Shown here: piece after piece, positions 49,799-58,518 of the stretch | Position numbering within the stretch: position 1 is the first letter of the stretch | How the letters are laid out: each line of letters opens with the position of its first letter | Assembly (NCBI RefSeq): GCF_015711645.1 | Contig: NZ_JABTEX010000001.1 | Span: forward strand, 2,108,001-2,172,000 | Source of the DNA: Planomonospora sp. ID82291 | GTDB taxonomy: Bacteria > Actinomycetota > Actinomycetes > Streptosporangiales > Streptosporangiaceae | Reading direction: 5' to 3' | Length of the DNA stretch: 64,000 nt | Made by a program: the position numbers and the translations under genes | The notes under the pieces: model-generated | Database searches by the model: none | What the model was told of the DNA's origin: nothing | The model's input: only the letters and a program-made list of their open reading frames with translations

Positions 49799-52471
49799 GT
49801 GCCAGCCAAGAACGGCAACGCCGGCGGAACCCGCCTGGTGATCGTCGAGTCGCCTTCCAAGGCGAAGACCATCGCCGGGTACCTCGGCCGCGGCTATGTC
49901 GTGGAGTCCAGCATCGGCCACATCCGCGACCTCCCGCAGGGCGCCGACGACATCCCCGAGAAGGACAAGGGCAAGCCCTGGGCCCGTCTGGGCGTCAACG
50001 TCGACCACGAGTTCGAGCCGCTCTATGTCGTCAACGCCGACAAGAGAGCCCAGGTCAACAAGCTCAAGCAGCTGCTCAAGGACGCCGACGAGCTCTATCT
50101 CGCCACCGACGAGGACCGCGAGGGCGAGGCGATCGCCTGGCACCTGCGCGAGGTGCTCAAGCCCAAGGTCCCGGTCCACCGGATGGTGTTCCACGAGATC
50201 ACCCCGCGGGCGATCCAGGAGGCGGTGGCCAACCCGCGCGAGCTGAACCTGCGGCTGGTCGACGCCCAGGAGACCCGGCGCATCCTCGACCGCCTCTACG
50301 GCTACGAGGTCAGCCCCGTCCTGTGGAAGAAGGTCAAGCCCCGCCTGTCCGCCGGCCGCGTGCAGTCGGTGGCGACCCGGCTGGTCGTGGAGCGCGAGCG
50401 CGAGCGGCTGGCGTTCACCAGCGCGAGCTACTGGGATCTGCAGGCGCTGTTCGACACCGGCCGCGATGAGGTCCCGCGCGAGTTCACCGCCACGCTGACC
50501 GGCGTGGACGGCAGGCGCGTCGCCCAGGGCCGCGACTTCGCGAGCACCGGCGCGCTGAAGAACCCCGGCGTGCTCCACCTGGACGAGGAGGCCGCCCGGG
50601 CCCTCGCCGGACGGCTCTCGGGCACCTCCTACACGGTCGGCTCCGTCGAGCGCCGGCCGTACACCCGCAAGCCGTACGCCCCGTTCCGGACGACCACGCT
50701 GCAGCAGGAGGCCAGCCGGAAGCTGGGCTTCTCCGCGAAGTTGACCATGCAGATCGCCCAGCGGCTCTACGAGAACGGCTTCATCACCTACATGCGGACC
50801 GACAGCACCACGCTGTCGGCGACCGCCGTCGCCGCCGCCCGCAGCCAGGCCGTCAAGCTGTACGGCGCGGCGTACGTCCCGGACAAGCCGCGCGTCTACG
50901 CCGGCAAGGTGAAGAACGCGCAGGAGGCGCACGAGGCGATCCGCCCCTCGGGCGAGGAGTTCCGCACGCCGGGCGAGACCGGCCTGAGCGGCGACATGTT
51001 CCGGCTGTACGAGCTGATCTGGCAGCGGACCGTGGCCTCGCAGATGAAGGACGCGGTCGGCGAGTCGGTCACGGTCAAGGCGGGCGGCGCCTCCAGCGCC
51101 GGCGAGCGGGTCGAGTTCAGCGCCTCGGGCCGGACGATCACCTTCCACGGCTTCCTCAAGGCCTACGTCGAGGGCGCGGACGACCCGTCCACCGACCGCG
51201 ACGACTCCGAGAAGCGCCTGCCGAACCTGACCGAGGGCGACCGGCTCACCGCGCGCGAGCTCGCCACCCTGGGGCACGCCACCAAGCCGCCCGCGCGCTA
51301 CACCGAGGCCTCGCTCATCAAGGAGCTGGAGGACCGGGAGATCGGCCGCCCGTCGACCTACGCGTCGATCATCGGGACGATCCTCGACCGGGGCTACGTC
51401 TTCAAGAAGGGCACCGCCCTGGTGCCGTCCTTCCTGGCGTTCGCCGTGGTCAACCTGATGGAGCGGCACTTCGCCCACCTCGTCGACTACGACTTCACCG
51501 CCGAGATGGAGAAGGTCCTCGACGACATCGCCAACGACCGGGCGGAGCGGGTGCCCGAGCTGCGCCGGTTCTACTACGGCAGCGGGGGTGCGGCGGGATC
51601 CGAGGGCGACGAGGGCCTGAAGGAGCTGGTCAGCGACCTCGGCGAGATCGACGCCAAGGAGATCAGCTCGTTCCCGATCCGGGGCACCGACATCGTGATC
51701 CGGGTGGGCCGCTACGGCCCCTACCTCGACCGCGACGGCGCCCGGGTGAACATCCCGGAGGACATGGCGCCCGACGAGCTCACCGCCGAGGTGGCCGAGG
51801 AGCTGTTCTCCCGTCCGACCGGCGACCGCGAGCTGGGCAGGGACCCGGTGACCGGGAACATGATCGTGGCCAAGGACGGCCGCTACGGGCCGTACGTCAC
51901 GGAGATCCTGCCCGAGGAGCCGCCGCCGGCCGAGGGGGCGAAGAAGCGGACGAAGAAGGCCGACGCCCCCAAGCCGCGGACCGGCTCGCTGCTGAAGTCG
52001 ATGTCCCTGGAGACCGTCACGCTCGAGGACGCCGTGCGGCTGCTCTCGCTGCCCCGGGTCCTGGGAGAGATCGACGGCCAGGAGGTCACGGCGCAGAACG
52101 GCAGGTTCGGCCCCTACCTGAAGAAGGGCACGGACTCGCGGTCGCTGGCCTCCGAGGAGGAGATGTTCACGGTCACGCTGGAGCAGGCCAAGGAGATCTT
52201 CGCCCAGCCCAAGACCCGCGGTCGCCGTGCCGCCGCGGCGCCGCCGCTGCGCGAGCTGGGTGAGGACCCGGTCTCCAAGAAGCCGATCGTGGTCAAGGAG
52301 GGTCGTTTCGGCCCGTACGTGACCGACGGCGAGACCAACGCCTCACTGCGCAAGGACGACGACGTCGAGCAGATCACCACCGAGCGCGCCGCCGAGCTCC
52401 TGGCCGACCGCCGCGCCCGCGGCCCGGCGCCCAAGCGCCCGACCCGCGCCAAGGCGAAGGCCAAGACCTGA
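49799..52471 (+). CDS. topA: DNA topoisomerase I (type IA)
   Basis: An 890-residue enzyme from GTG. It relaxes negative supercoils by cutting one strand through a 5'-phosphotyrosine. N-terminal TOPRIM: LVIVESPSKAKTIAGYLG and ATDEDREGEAIAWH with its acidic residues. The active-site tyrosine is in YENGFITYMRTDST at about residue 331. The gate domain has RPSTYASIIGTILDRGYV, and three C-terminal repeats bear GRYGPY/GRFGPY. It ends in a Lys/Ala tail (RAKAKAKT) typical of actinobacteria. A 33-bp tandem repeat begins over its last codons and stop. Confidence 0.97.
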   Translation: MPAKNGNAGGTRLVIVESPSKAKTIAGYLGRGYVVESSIGHIRDLPQGADDIPEKDKGKPWARLGVNVDHEFEPLYVVNADKRAQVNKLKQLLKDADELYLATDEDREGEAIAWHLREVLKPKVPVHRMVFHEITPRAIQEAVANPRELNLRLVDAQETRRILDRLYGYEVSPVLWKKVKPRLSAGRVQSVATRLVVERERERLAFTSASYWDLQALFDTGRDEVPREFTATLTGVDGRRVAQGRDFASTGALKNPGVLHLDEEAARALAGRLSGTSYTVGSVERRPYTRKPYAPFRTTTLQQEASRKLGFSAKLTMQIAQRLYENGFITYMRTDSTTLSATAVAAARSQAVKLYGAAYVPDKPRVYAGKVKNAQEAHEAIRPSGEEFRTPGETGLSGDMFRLYELIWQRTVASQMKDAVGESVTVKAGGASSAGERVEFSASGRTITFHGFLKAYVEGADDPSTDRDDSEKRLPNLTEGDRLTARELATLGHATKPPARYTEASLIKELEDREIGRPSTYASIIGTILDRGYVFKKGTALVPSFLAFAVVNLMERHFAHLVDYDFTAEMEKVLDDIANDRAERVPELRRFYYGSGGAAGSEGDEGLKELVSDLGEIDAKEISSFPIRGTDIVIRVGRYGPYLDRDGARVNIPEDMAPDELTAEVAEELFSRPTGDRELGRDPVTGNMIVAKDGRYGPYVTEILPEEPPPAEGAKKRTKKADAPKPRTGSLLKSMSLETVTLEDAVRLLSLPRVLGEIDGQEVTAQNGRFGPYLKKGTDSRSLASEEEMFTVTLEQAKEIFAQPKTRGRRAAAAPPLRELGEDPVSKKPIVVKEGRFGPYVTDGETNASLRKDDDVEQITTERAAELLADRRARGPAPKRPTRAKAKAKT

Positions 52472-52551
52472 GCCGGAGCTCCTGAGGCGAAGGCCAAGAC
52501 CTGAGCCGGAGCTCCTGAGGCGAAGGCCAAGACCTGAGCCGGAGCTCCCGA
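52453..52551 (+). repeat. 33-bp tandem repeat, three copies, spanning the topA stop
   Basis: Unit ggcgaaggccaagacctgag plus ccggagctcctga at 52453-52485, 52486-52518 and 52519-52551 (last copy with one change). The topA stop (TGA 52469-52471) is in the first copy. The period is a multiple of three. Confidence 0.97.
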
Positions 52552-52682
52552 CCGGCCCGCGGACCTGAGGCAGGCCTCCGGCCCGGGGCTGAGAATCCTC
52601 TCAGACCTGCGGGAACGCATCCGTCGTTCCGGGCGTTCTGGACCAGGACGCGCCGGGTGCGGCGGGCGGGTGCGAGAGGCGA

Positions 52683-54044
52683 GTGGTGGCGGTCATGGGT
52701 TTCGTGGTGCTGGTCTTCGGGGTGGTGGCGCTGGTCCACTACTACCTCTGGCGCCGTCTGGTGAAGGCGACCACGCTTCCCGGCCGGACCCGCCGGGTGC
52801 TCACCTGGGTCCTGCTGGGCCTGGGTGCGCTCGTCCCCGTGACGCTCGTCGGCTCCCGCGCCGGGTGGGGCCACCTCCTGGCCTGGCCGGGGTTCTTCTG
52901 GATCGCGGTCATGTTCTACCTCCTGGTGTTCCTGGTGGTCCTGGAGGTTCCCCGGGCGCTGGCCCTGTTCGTGCTGAATCGCCGGAGCCGCGGCGGGCCC
53001 GAGGCGACGCCCGCCGGGCACCCGTCGGACCGGCGCCCGACCCGCGCGGCCGAACCGGTCCCGGTGGATGAGCCGGTCCCCGCCCGGACGGGCGCGCGCC
53101 CGGCGACGGCTCCCGCCGCGGAGCCCCCGGATCCGGCGGAGCCGTCCGCGCGCGGCGGAGAGCCCGAGGCGATCGGCCGCAGGCTCTTCATCGCGCGCAC
53201 GGCCGCCGCCGTCGCGGGCGTGGGCGCGCTGGCCACGGTCGGGTACGGCGTGCGGACGGCGCTCGGCGATCCGGTGATCGAGTCCGTCAGGGTGACGCTG
53301 CCCCGGCTGGACCCCCGGCTGGCCGGGCTGCGGTTCGCGGTGGTCAGCGACATCCACCTCGGCCCGCTCACCGGCCTGGGACACTCCGAGCGCATCGTCC
53401 GGATGATCAATTCGCTCCAGGCCGACGTGGTCGCGGTCGTCGGCGACCTGGTCGACGGCACGGTGGCCGAGCTGGGCCGGCTCGCCCGCCCGCTGGCGAA
53501 CCTGGAGTCCCGCTACGGCTCCTACTTCGTCACCGGCAACCACGAGTACTACACCGCGAACGGTCCGGGCGAGTGGATCGAGGAGCTCGGCGGCCTGGGC
53601 GTCCGCGTGCTGCGGAACGAGCGCGTCGAGATCGCCCACGGGGGAGCGGTCCTCGACCTCGCCGGGGTGGACGACGTCACCGGTGGCGCCCCCGGTGGTG
53701 TCCCCGGCGGTTCCTCCACCGGCGGAACGGGCGCCGCCGGCGGGCCGGACTTCGAGCGGGCGCTCGGCGGACGGGACCGCTCGCGGTCCGTCGTCCTCCT
53801 GGCCCACCAGCCGGTGCAGGCCGTGCAGGCGGCGGAGCACGGCGTGGACCTGCAGCTGTCCGGGCACACGCACGGCGGCCAGATGGCCCCCTTCAACCTG
53901 GTCGTGCCGGTGCAGCAGCCGGTGGTCGCGGGACTCGGCGAGGTCGGCGGCACGCAGGTCTACGTCACCCGTGGGGCGGGGTTCTGGGGCCCGCCGGTCA
54001 GGGTCGGCGCGCCTCCGGAGATCACCCTGCTCGAATTGCGGTGA
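52683..54044 (+). CDS. Membrane-anchored metallophosphoesterase (YkuE/YaeI-like)
   Basis: A 453-residue protein; GTG 52683 or ATG 52695 start. Three hydrophobic helices in the first 100 residues, a Pro-rich linker, a twin-arginine-like/hydrophobic segment (RRLFIARTAAAVAGVGALATVGYG), then a calcineurin-type phosphoesterase domain at about 210-445: VVSDIHLG, VVGDLVDG, TGNHEYY, LLAHQP and SGHTHGGQMAP supply the di-metal ligands. YkuE/YaeI relatives hydrolyse UDP-diacylglucosamine or similar. A Gly/Pro/Ser insertion (GGAPGGVPGGSSTGGTG) interrupts the domain near residue 345. Confidence 0.93.
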   Translation: MVAVMGFVVLVFGVVALVHYYLWRRLVKATTLPGRTRRVLTWVLLGLGALVPVTLVGSRAGWGHLLAWPGFFWIAVMFYLLVFLVVLEVPRALALFVLNRRSRGGPEATPAGHPSDRRPTRAAEPVPVDEPVPARTGARPATAPAAEPPDPAEPSARGGEPEAIGRRLFIARTAAAVAGVGALATVGYGVRTALGDPVIESVRVTLPRLDPRLAGLRFAVVSDIHLGPLTGLGHSERIVRMINSLQADVVAVVGDLVDGTVAELGRLARPLANLESRYGSYFVTGNHEYYTANGPGEWIEELGGLGVRVLRNERVEIAHGGAVLDLAGVDDVTGGAPGGVPGGSSTGGTGAAGGPDFERALGGRDRSRSVVLLAHQPVQAVQAAEHGVDLQLSGHTHGGQMAPFNLVVPVQQPVVAGLGEVGGTQVYVTRGAGFWGPPVRVGAPPEITLLELR

Positions 54045-54113
54045 CGCGCGGGCCGATATATCAGTCCGGCTCACGTTTCCCCCGTCCGGCGGGCACCCGG
54101 ATACCCTGGCGTC

Positions 54114-56177
54114 ATGACCTCCCCTGGCCGGAGCACCGCGCGCCGCAAGCCCCCCCACGTGCTGGCCAACGCCCCGTTCCGCAAGCTGTGGACCGCGATG
54201 TCGGTGTGCAGCCTCGGCGACTGGCTGAACCTGCTGGCGCTCACCGCGCTGGCGGGCAACCTCACCGCCGCGGACGGATACCAGACGCAGAGCCTGGCCA
54301 TCGGCGGCGTCTTCGTCGTGAAGATGCTCCCGGCCATCGTGCTGGGGCCGCTCGCGGGCGCGTTCGCCGACCGGTTCGACCGGCGGCTGACGATGTTCGC
54401 CGCGGACCTGGTGCGGTTCGCGCTGGTCCTGTCGATCCCCCTGACGGACGCCGGCTACCAGTGGCTGCTCGTCGCCACCTTCCTGGTCGAGTGCGTCAAC
54501 CTCTTCTGGGTCCCGGCCAAGGACGCCACGGTGCCCAACCTGGTGCCCAAGGAGCGGCTGGAGGAGGCCAACCAGCTCAACCTGCTGGTCACGTACGGCA
54601 CCGCCCCGGTCGCCGCGCTGCTCTTCGCGGTGCTGTCGGTCGCGGGCGACGCGCTGGGCGCCCTCGTGCCGTACTTCGCCGCCCGCGAGACCTATCCGGC
54701 CCTGCTGGTCAACGCCCTGGCGTACCTCGTCTCGGCGTTCCTCATCTTCACGCTCCGGGACATCCCCCGCAGGAACGTCGCCGCGGCGACCACCCCGTCG
54801 GTGCTCCGGCAGATCGTCGAGGGCTGGCGGTTCGCCGGCGGCGACCGGCTGGTCCGCGGGCTGGTCATCGGCATGATCGGCGCGTTCGCCGCCGGCGGCG
54901 CGGTGGTCGGCGTGGCCAAGATCTACGTGGAGGCGCTGGGCGGCGGCGACGCGGCCTACGGCGTGGTGTTCGGGGCGGTCTTCGCCGGCATGGCGTCGGG
55001 CATGTTCTTCGGGCCCCGGCTGCTGCGCGGGCTCTCGCGGCGCCGGATGTTCGGGCTCTCGATCGTCGCGGCCGGGCTGGTCCTGGCCGCGACCGCGCTC
55101 ATCCACAACCTGGTCATCGTGGTCCTGCTGGCCGTGCTGCTCGGCGCGTGCGCCGGGATCGCGTGGATCATCGGCTACACGATGATCGGGCTGGAGGTGG
55201 AGGACCACCTGCGGGGCCGGACGTTCTCCTTCCTGCAGTCGCTCGCCCGGGTCACCCTGCTCCTGATCGTCACGGTCGCGCCGGCGCTGGCCGGACTGTA
55301 CGGCGAGCACACGATCTCGATCGGCGGCGAGCCGGTCTACCGGTTCGACGGCTCCAACCTGGTGCTGCTGGTGGGCGCGCTGCTGGCGTCCGGGGTGGGC
55401 CTGCTCGCGCTGCGGCAGATGGACGACCGCCGGGGCGTCCCGATCATCGCGGACCTGGCCGCGGCGGTGCGTGGGAGGCGGCCCGCGCCGGAGGGCGCCG
55501 AGGAGCCGCACGGGATGTTCATCGCGTTCGAGGGCGGCGAGGGCTCGGGGAAGACCACGCAGTCGCGGTTGCTGGCGATCTGGCTGCGCGACCAGGGCTT
55601 CGACGTGGTGCAGACGCGGGAGCCGGGGTCGACCAAGGTCGGCATGCGGCTGCGGGCGATCCTGCTGGACGCCGTGCACCAGGGGCTGTCGGCCCGCTCG
55701 GAGGCGCTGCTGTACGCGGCCGACCGGGCGGAGCACGTGGAGAAGGTCATCCGACCGGCGCTGCGCCGGGGGGCGATGGTGGTCTCCGACCGGTACGTGG
55801 ACTCCTCGCTGGCCTACCAGGGCGCGGGCCGGGCGCTGGAACCGGAGGACGTGGCCCGGGTCAACGAGTGGGCCACCGGCGGTCTCGTGCCCGATCTGAC
55901 CGTGCTCATCGACACCCCGCCCTCGGTCGGTCTGACCCGGCTGGGCGGGGCCGCCGACCGGATCGAGTCCGAGCCGCTGGAGTTCCACGAGCGGGTCCGC
56001 CGCGAGTTCCGCACCCTGGCCGCCGCCGACCCGGCCCGGTACCTGGTCGTCGACGGGACGCTGGCGCAGGACGAGATCTCCCGGCTCATCCAGGACCGGG
56101 TGCGCGAGGTGCTGCCCGACCCGGTGCCCCGGGAGGCCGAGGACGTCACCGGGACCATGCCGGCCATCCGCGACTGA
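54114..56177 (+). CDS. tmk: MFS transporter fused to thymidylate kinase
   Basis: A 687-residue fusion. Residues 1-440 are a 12-helix MFS domain (LWTAMSVCSLGDWLNLLALTA, LGPLAGAFADRFDRRLTMFAADL is motif A, late helices LLLIVTVAPALAGLYG). Residues about 467-675 are dTMP kinase: P-loop MFIAFEGGEGSGKTTQSRLL, the TREPG site with its Arg, SDRYVDSSLAYQGAGR (DRY/H-type motif) and DLTVLIDTPPSVGL. dTMP kinase makes dTDP for DNA synthesis. The long fused form is known in Streptomyces and relatives. holB follows 82 bases downstream, as in many bacteria. Confidence 0.95.
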   Translation: MTSPGRSTARRKPPHVLANAPFRKLWTAMSVCSLGDWLNLLALTALAGNLTAADGYQTQSLAIGGVFVVKMLPAIVLGPLAGAFADRFDRRLTMFAADLVRFALVLSIPLTDAGYQWLLVATFLVECVNLFWVPAKDATVPNLVPKERLEEANQLNLLVTYGTAPVAALLFAVLSVAGDALGALVPYFAARETYPALLVNALAYLVSAFLIFTLRDIPRRNVAAATTPSVLRQIVEGWRFAGGDRLVRGLVIGMIGAFAAGGAVVGVAKIYVEALGGGDAAYGVVFGAVFAGMASGMFFGPRLLRGLSRRRMFGLSIVAAGLVLAATALIHNLVIVVLLAVLLGACAGIAWIIGYTMIGLEVEDHLRGRTFSFLQSLARVTLLLIVTVAPALAGLYGEHTISIGGEPVYRFDGSNLVLLVGALLASGVGLLALRQMDDRRGVPIIADLAAAVRGRRPAPEGAEEPHGMFIAFEGGEGSGKTTQSRLLAIWLRDQGFDVVQTREPGSTKVGMRLRAILLDAVHQGLSARSEALLYAADRAEHVEKVIRPALRRGAMVVSDRYVDSSLAYQGAGRALEPEDVARVNEWATGGLVPDLTVLIDTPPSVGLTRLGGAADRIESEPLEFHERVRREFRTLAAADPARYLVVDGTLAQDEISRLIQDRVREVLPDPVPREAEDVTGTMPAIRD

Positions 56178-56258
56178 CCCGTCCGCCCCGGCTCGCGTGG
56201 TCGGCGATCCCGGCGGATCCCGGCGGATCCCCGCGACGCCGGCGGTAGGTTTGACGGC

Positions 56259-57440
56259 GTGGGAGTCTTCGATGACCTTGTGGGCCAGGAGCGGGCGGCC
56301 GGGACGCTCCGCCGGGCCGCCGCGGCCGGCGCCGAGCTCCTGGCGGGGGGCCGCGGGTCGGGGATGACCCACGCGTGGCTGTTCACCGGGCCGCCCGGGT
56401 CCGGCCGGGAGGAGGCCGCACGGGCCTTCGCGGCCGCGCTGTTCTGCCCGGACCAGGGCTGCGGCCACTGCGACGTGTGCCACCAGGTGGCGATCGGCTC
56501 CCATCCCGACCTGGAGGTCGTCCGCCCCCAGGGGCTCTCGTACGGTGTCAAGGACACCCGGCGGCTCATCCTCCGCGCGGCCGGGGCCCCCACGCTGGGC
56601 GGCTGGCGCGTCGTGCTGTTCGAGGACGCCGACCGGGCCACCGAGGGCGCCTCCAACGCCCTGCTCAAGGCGATCGAGGAGCCGCCGCCGAAGACGGTCT
56701 GGCTGCTCTGCGCGCCCTCCCCGGACGACATGATGATCACCATCAGGTCCCGCTGCCGGGTGGTCACGCTCGTCACCCCGCCCACCGCCGCCGTCGCCCA
56801 CGTGCTGGCCACCCGGGAGAACGTGCCGCCGGAGACGGCGGCCTCCGCCGCGAGGGCCGCGCAGGGGCACCTCGACCGGGCCCGCAGACTGGCCCTGGAC
56901 GCCGAGGCCCGCAGGCGGCGCGAGGACGTGCTGTCCATCCCCGCGTCGCTGACCGGGGTGGGCGAGTGCGTGGCGGCGGCCGAGCGGCTGGTGAAGACCG
57001 CCGACGAGGAGGCCGCCGCGGTCACCTCGATCCTCAACGAGGCGGAGACCGCCGAGCTGCGCAAGGTCTACGGCGAGGGCTCCACCGGCAAGGGGCTCAA
57101 CAAGGGGCTCGTCCGGGGCGGCGCCGGGGCGATGAAGGACCTGGAGGACCGGCAGAAGTCACGGGCCACCCGGACCAAGCGGGACGTCATCGACGCGGCC
57201 CTGCTCGACCTGGTGGCGCTCTACCGCGACGTGCTGGCGGTGCAGTTCGGCGCGCCGGTGGAACTGGCGAACGACGACCGCCGGGCCGAGCTCGACGCGC
57301 TGGCCCGCTCCTCCTCTCCGGAGGACACCCTGCGCAGGATCGACGCGATCATGCTGTGCCGGCGGCGGCTGTCCGCCAACGTCAATCCGCAGATGGCCGT
57401 GGAGGCGATGACGCTCTCCCTGCGGAACCCGCGTCTCTGA
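56259..57440 (+). CDS. holB: DNA polymerase III delta-prime subunit
   Basis: A 393-residue clamp-loader subunit from GTG. VFDDLVGQERAAGTLRRAAAAG opens the AAA+ domain; the P-loop is GPPGSGREEAA, where Lys is Arg, consistent with delta-prime being a non-ATP-binding member. The zinc module is CPDQGCGHCDVCH. VRPQGLSYGVKDTRRLI, DADRATEGASNALLKAIEEPP and SRCRVVTL (SRC motif) are conserved. It follows tmk on the same strand. Six 17-bp repeats start over its stop codon. Confidence 0.96.
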   Translation: MGVFDDLVGQERAAGTLRRAAAAGAELLAGGRGSGMTHAWLFTGPPGSGREEAARAFAAALFCPDQGCGHCDVCHQVAIGSHPDLEVVRPQGLSYGVKDTRRLILRAAGAPTLGGWRVVLFEDADRATEGASNALLKAIEEPPPKTVWLLCAPSPDDMMITIRSRCRVVTLVTPPTAAVAHVLATRENVPPETAASAARAAQGHLDRARRLALDAEARRRREDVLSIPASLTGVGECVAAAERLVKTADEEAAAVTSILNEAETAELRKVYGEGSTGKGLNKGLVRGGAGAMKDLEDRQKSRATRTKRDVIDAALLDLVALYRDVLAVQFGAPVELANDDRRAELDALARSSSPEDTLRRIDAIMLCRRRLSANVNPQMAVEAMTLSLRNPRL

Positions 57441-57534
57441 GGGGCCCATGTCTCTGAGGGGCCCGTGTCTCTGAGGGGCCCATGTCTCTGAGGGGCCCGT
57501 GGCTCTGAGGGGCCCGCGTTTCTGAGGGGCCCCG
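57433..57534 (+). repeat. 17-bp tandem repeat, six copies, spanning the holB stop
   Basis: Unit gtctctgaggggcccat/gt at 57433, 57450, 57467, 57484, then two diverged copies at 57501 and 57518. The holB stop (57438-57440) is in the first copy. The period is not a multiple of three. Confidence 0.97.
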
Positions 57535-57575
57535 AGCTCGTCCGCAGCACCTCTGCAGGCTGAACGTTCATCAGG

Positions 57576-57609
57576 AAAGGGACCGTCCGTTACCGGATGG
57601 TCCCTTTTC
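57576..57609 (+). terminator. Rho-independent terminator after holB
   Basis: AAAGGGACCGTCCG pairs with CGGATGGTCCCTTT (one G-U) around a four-base loop and is followed by TT. It separates holB from the AT-rich promoter region of the next pair. Confidence 0.9.
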
Positions 57610-57689
57610 GTATTTTCTCAGGAAATGGAACCAATTCGGGTCGACTTCCCTCAAAGCACAGGAAGAGATCGTTAGAATCCGATCAAAAC

Positions 57690-57708
57690 TATACTGATTC
57701 GTTATAAA
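57690..57708 (+). promoter_or_regulatory. AT-rich promoter region of the glycosyltransferase pair
   Basis: TATACT (57690-57695) and TATAAA (57703-57708) are -10-like hexamers in a distinctly AT-rich 120-base stretch. No convincing -35 at standard spacing. Confidence 0.45.
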
Positions 57709-57720
57709 TCAATCTGAGGC

Positions 57721-58518
57721 GTGTCTGCTCTACGGGGACGAGCGGAGAGGACCAGGGGGCTGTTGGTCGGCATGGGAACGCGTCGCGAGGTGGGTCCGCC
57801 CGGAGTGGGGCGGGCGGTCACGAGCCGGGTGGACGACGACGACACGTTGAGAATCGAATGGTGGGAACCGGGTGACGGGGAGATCCTCCTGCGGCATGCG
57901 GAGACCGGTCAGGAACGGTCCGGCACCGACCTGACCGGGCTCGCCGCGGGGACGTGGACGGTGGCGAGGAACGGCATGCCCGTCGCCACCGACGACCCCG
58001 GGTTCTCGCTCGACGGGATGGTCGCCTATGCCGCGAGGCCGCGGGACAGGGAGATCCGGGCGTTCCGGACCCCCGTGGGAACCCTCGCCCTGATGGTCCG
58101 CGAGGTCCGGCCGTACGTCGAGGTGACCCGGGTCGACCCGGAGGACGGGACGATCGTGGTCGAGGGGGTGCTCGCCTACGGCGAGCCGCCCGCCGGTCCG
58201 GCCCGGCTCGTGGCCGTGGCCAGGAAGGGGCCGGAGGCGGACGGCGGCGCCGCGCTCTCCGGGCGGCGTTTCACCGGGGCCCTGCGAATCGGGCCGATGG
58301 CCGCCGGGCAGGCGAGGCGGCGGGTCTTCTGGGACCTGTTCGCGCAGGTCGGAGAGGTACGGCTGCCGCTGGCCGCCCGGCTCGACGACATCCCGGGCAA
58401 GAAGGAGAAGGTGCGCTTCCCCGCCCAGCGCGTGGACCGGGTGCGGGTCCGGCCGTACTTCACCGACACCGACGCGCTGGCCGTCGCCTGCACGGTCGAG
58501 GAGGGGGAGGACGCGTGA
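57721..58518 (+). CDS. Uncharacterised protein paired with a glycosyltransferase
   Basis: A protein of up to 265 residues; GTG 57721 and ATG 57772 are both possible starts. It has no signal or membrane segment. The pattern is all-beta: LRIEWWEPGDGEILLRHAETGQ, LAAGTWTVARNGMPVATDDPGF, VEVTRVDPEDGTIVVEGVL, RRVFWDLFAQVGEVRLPLAARLDDI. Two beta-sandwich modules seem likely, similar to accessory domains of teichoic-acid-type transferases. Its stop overlaps the glycosyltransferase GTG (GTGA), so the two are made together. Function not known. Confidence 0.75.
   Translation: MSALRGRAERTRGLLVGMGTRREVGPPGVGRAVTSRVDDDDTLRIEWWEPGDGEILLRHAETGQERSGTDLTGLAAGTWTVARNGMPVATDDPGFSLDGMVAYAARPRDREIRAFRTPVGTLALMVREVRPYVEVTRVDPEDGTIVVEGVLAYGEPPAGPARLVAVARKGPEADGGAALSGRRFTGALRIGPMAAGQARRRVFWDLFAQVGEVRLPLAARLDDIPGKKEKVRFPAQRVDRVRVRPYFTDTDALAVACTVEEGEDA

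Noticed and set aside
52374-56870. A 1498-codon open frame on the minus strand
   Set aside because: It is fully antisense to topA's end, the phosphoesterase, the MFS-Tmk fusion and holB. Its composition (Arg/Gly/Asp/Gln-rich, no motifs) is the usual shadow of high-GC third positions.
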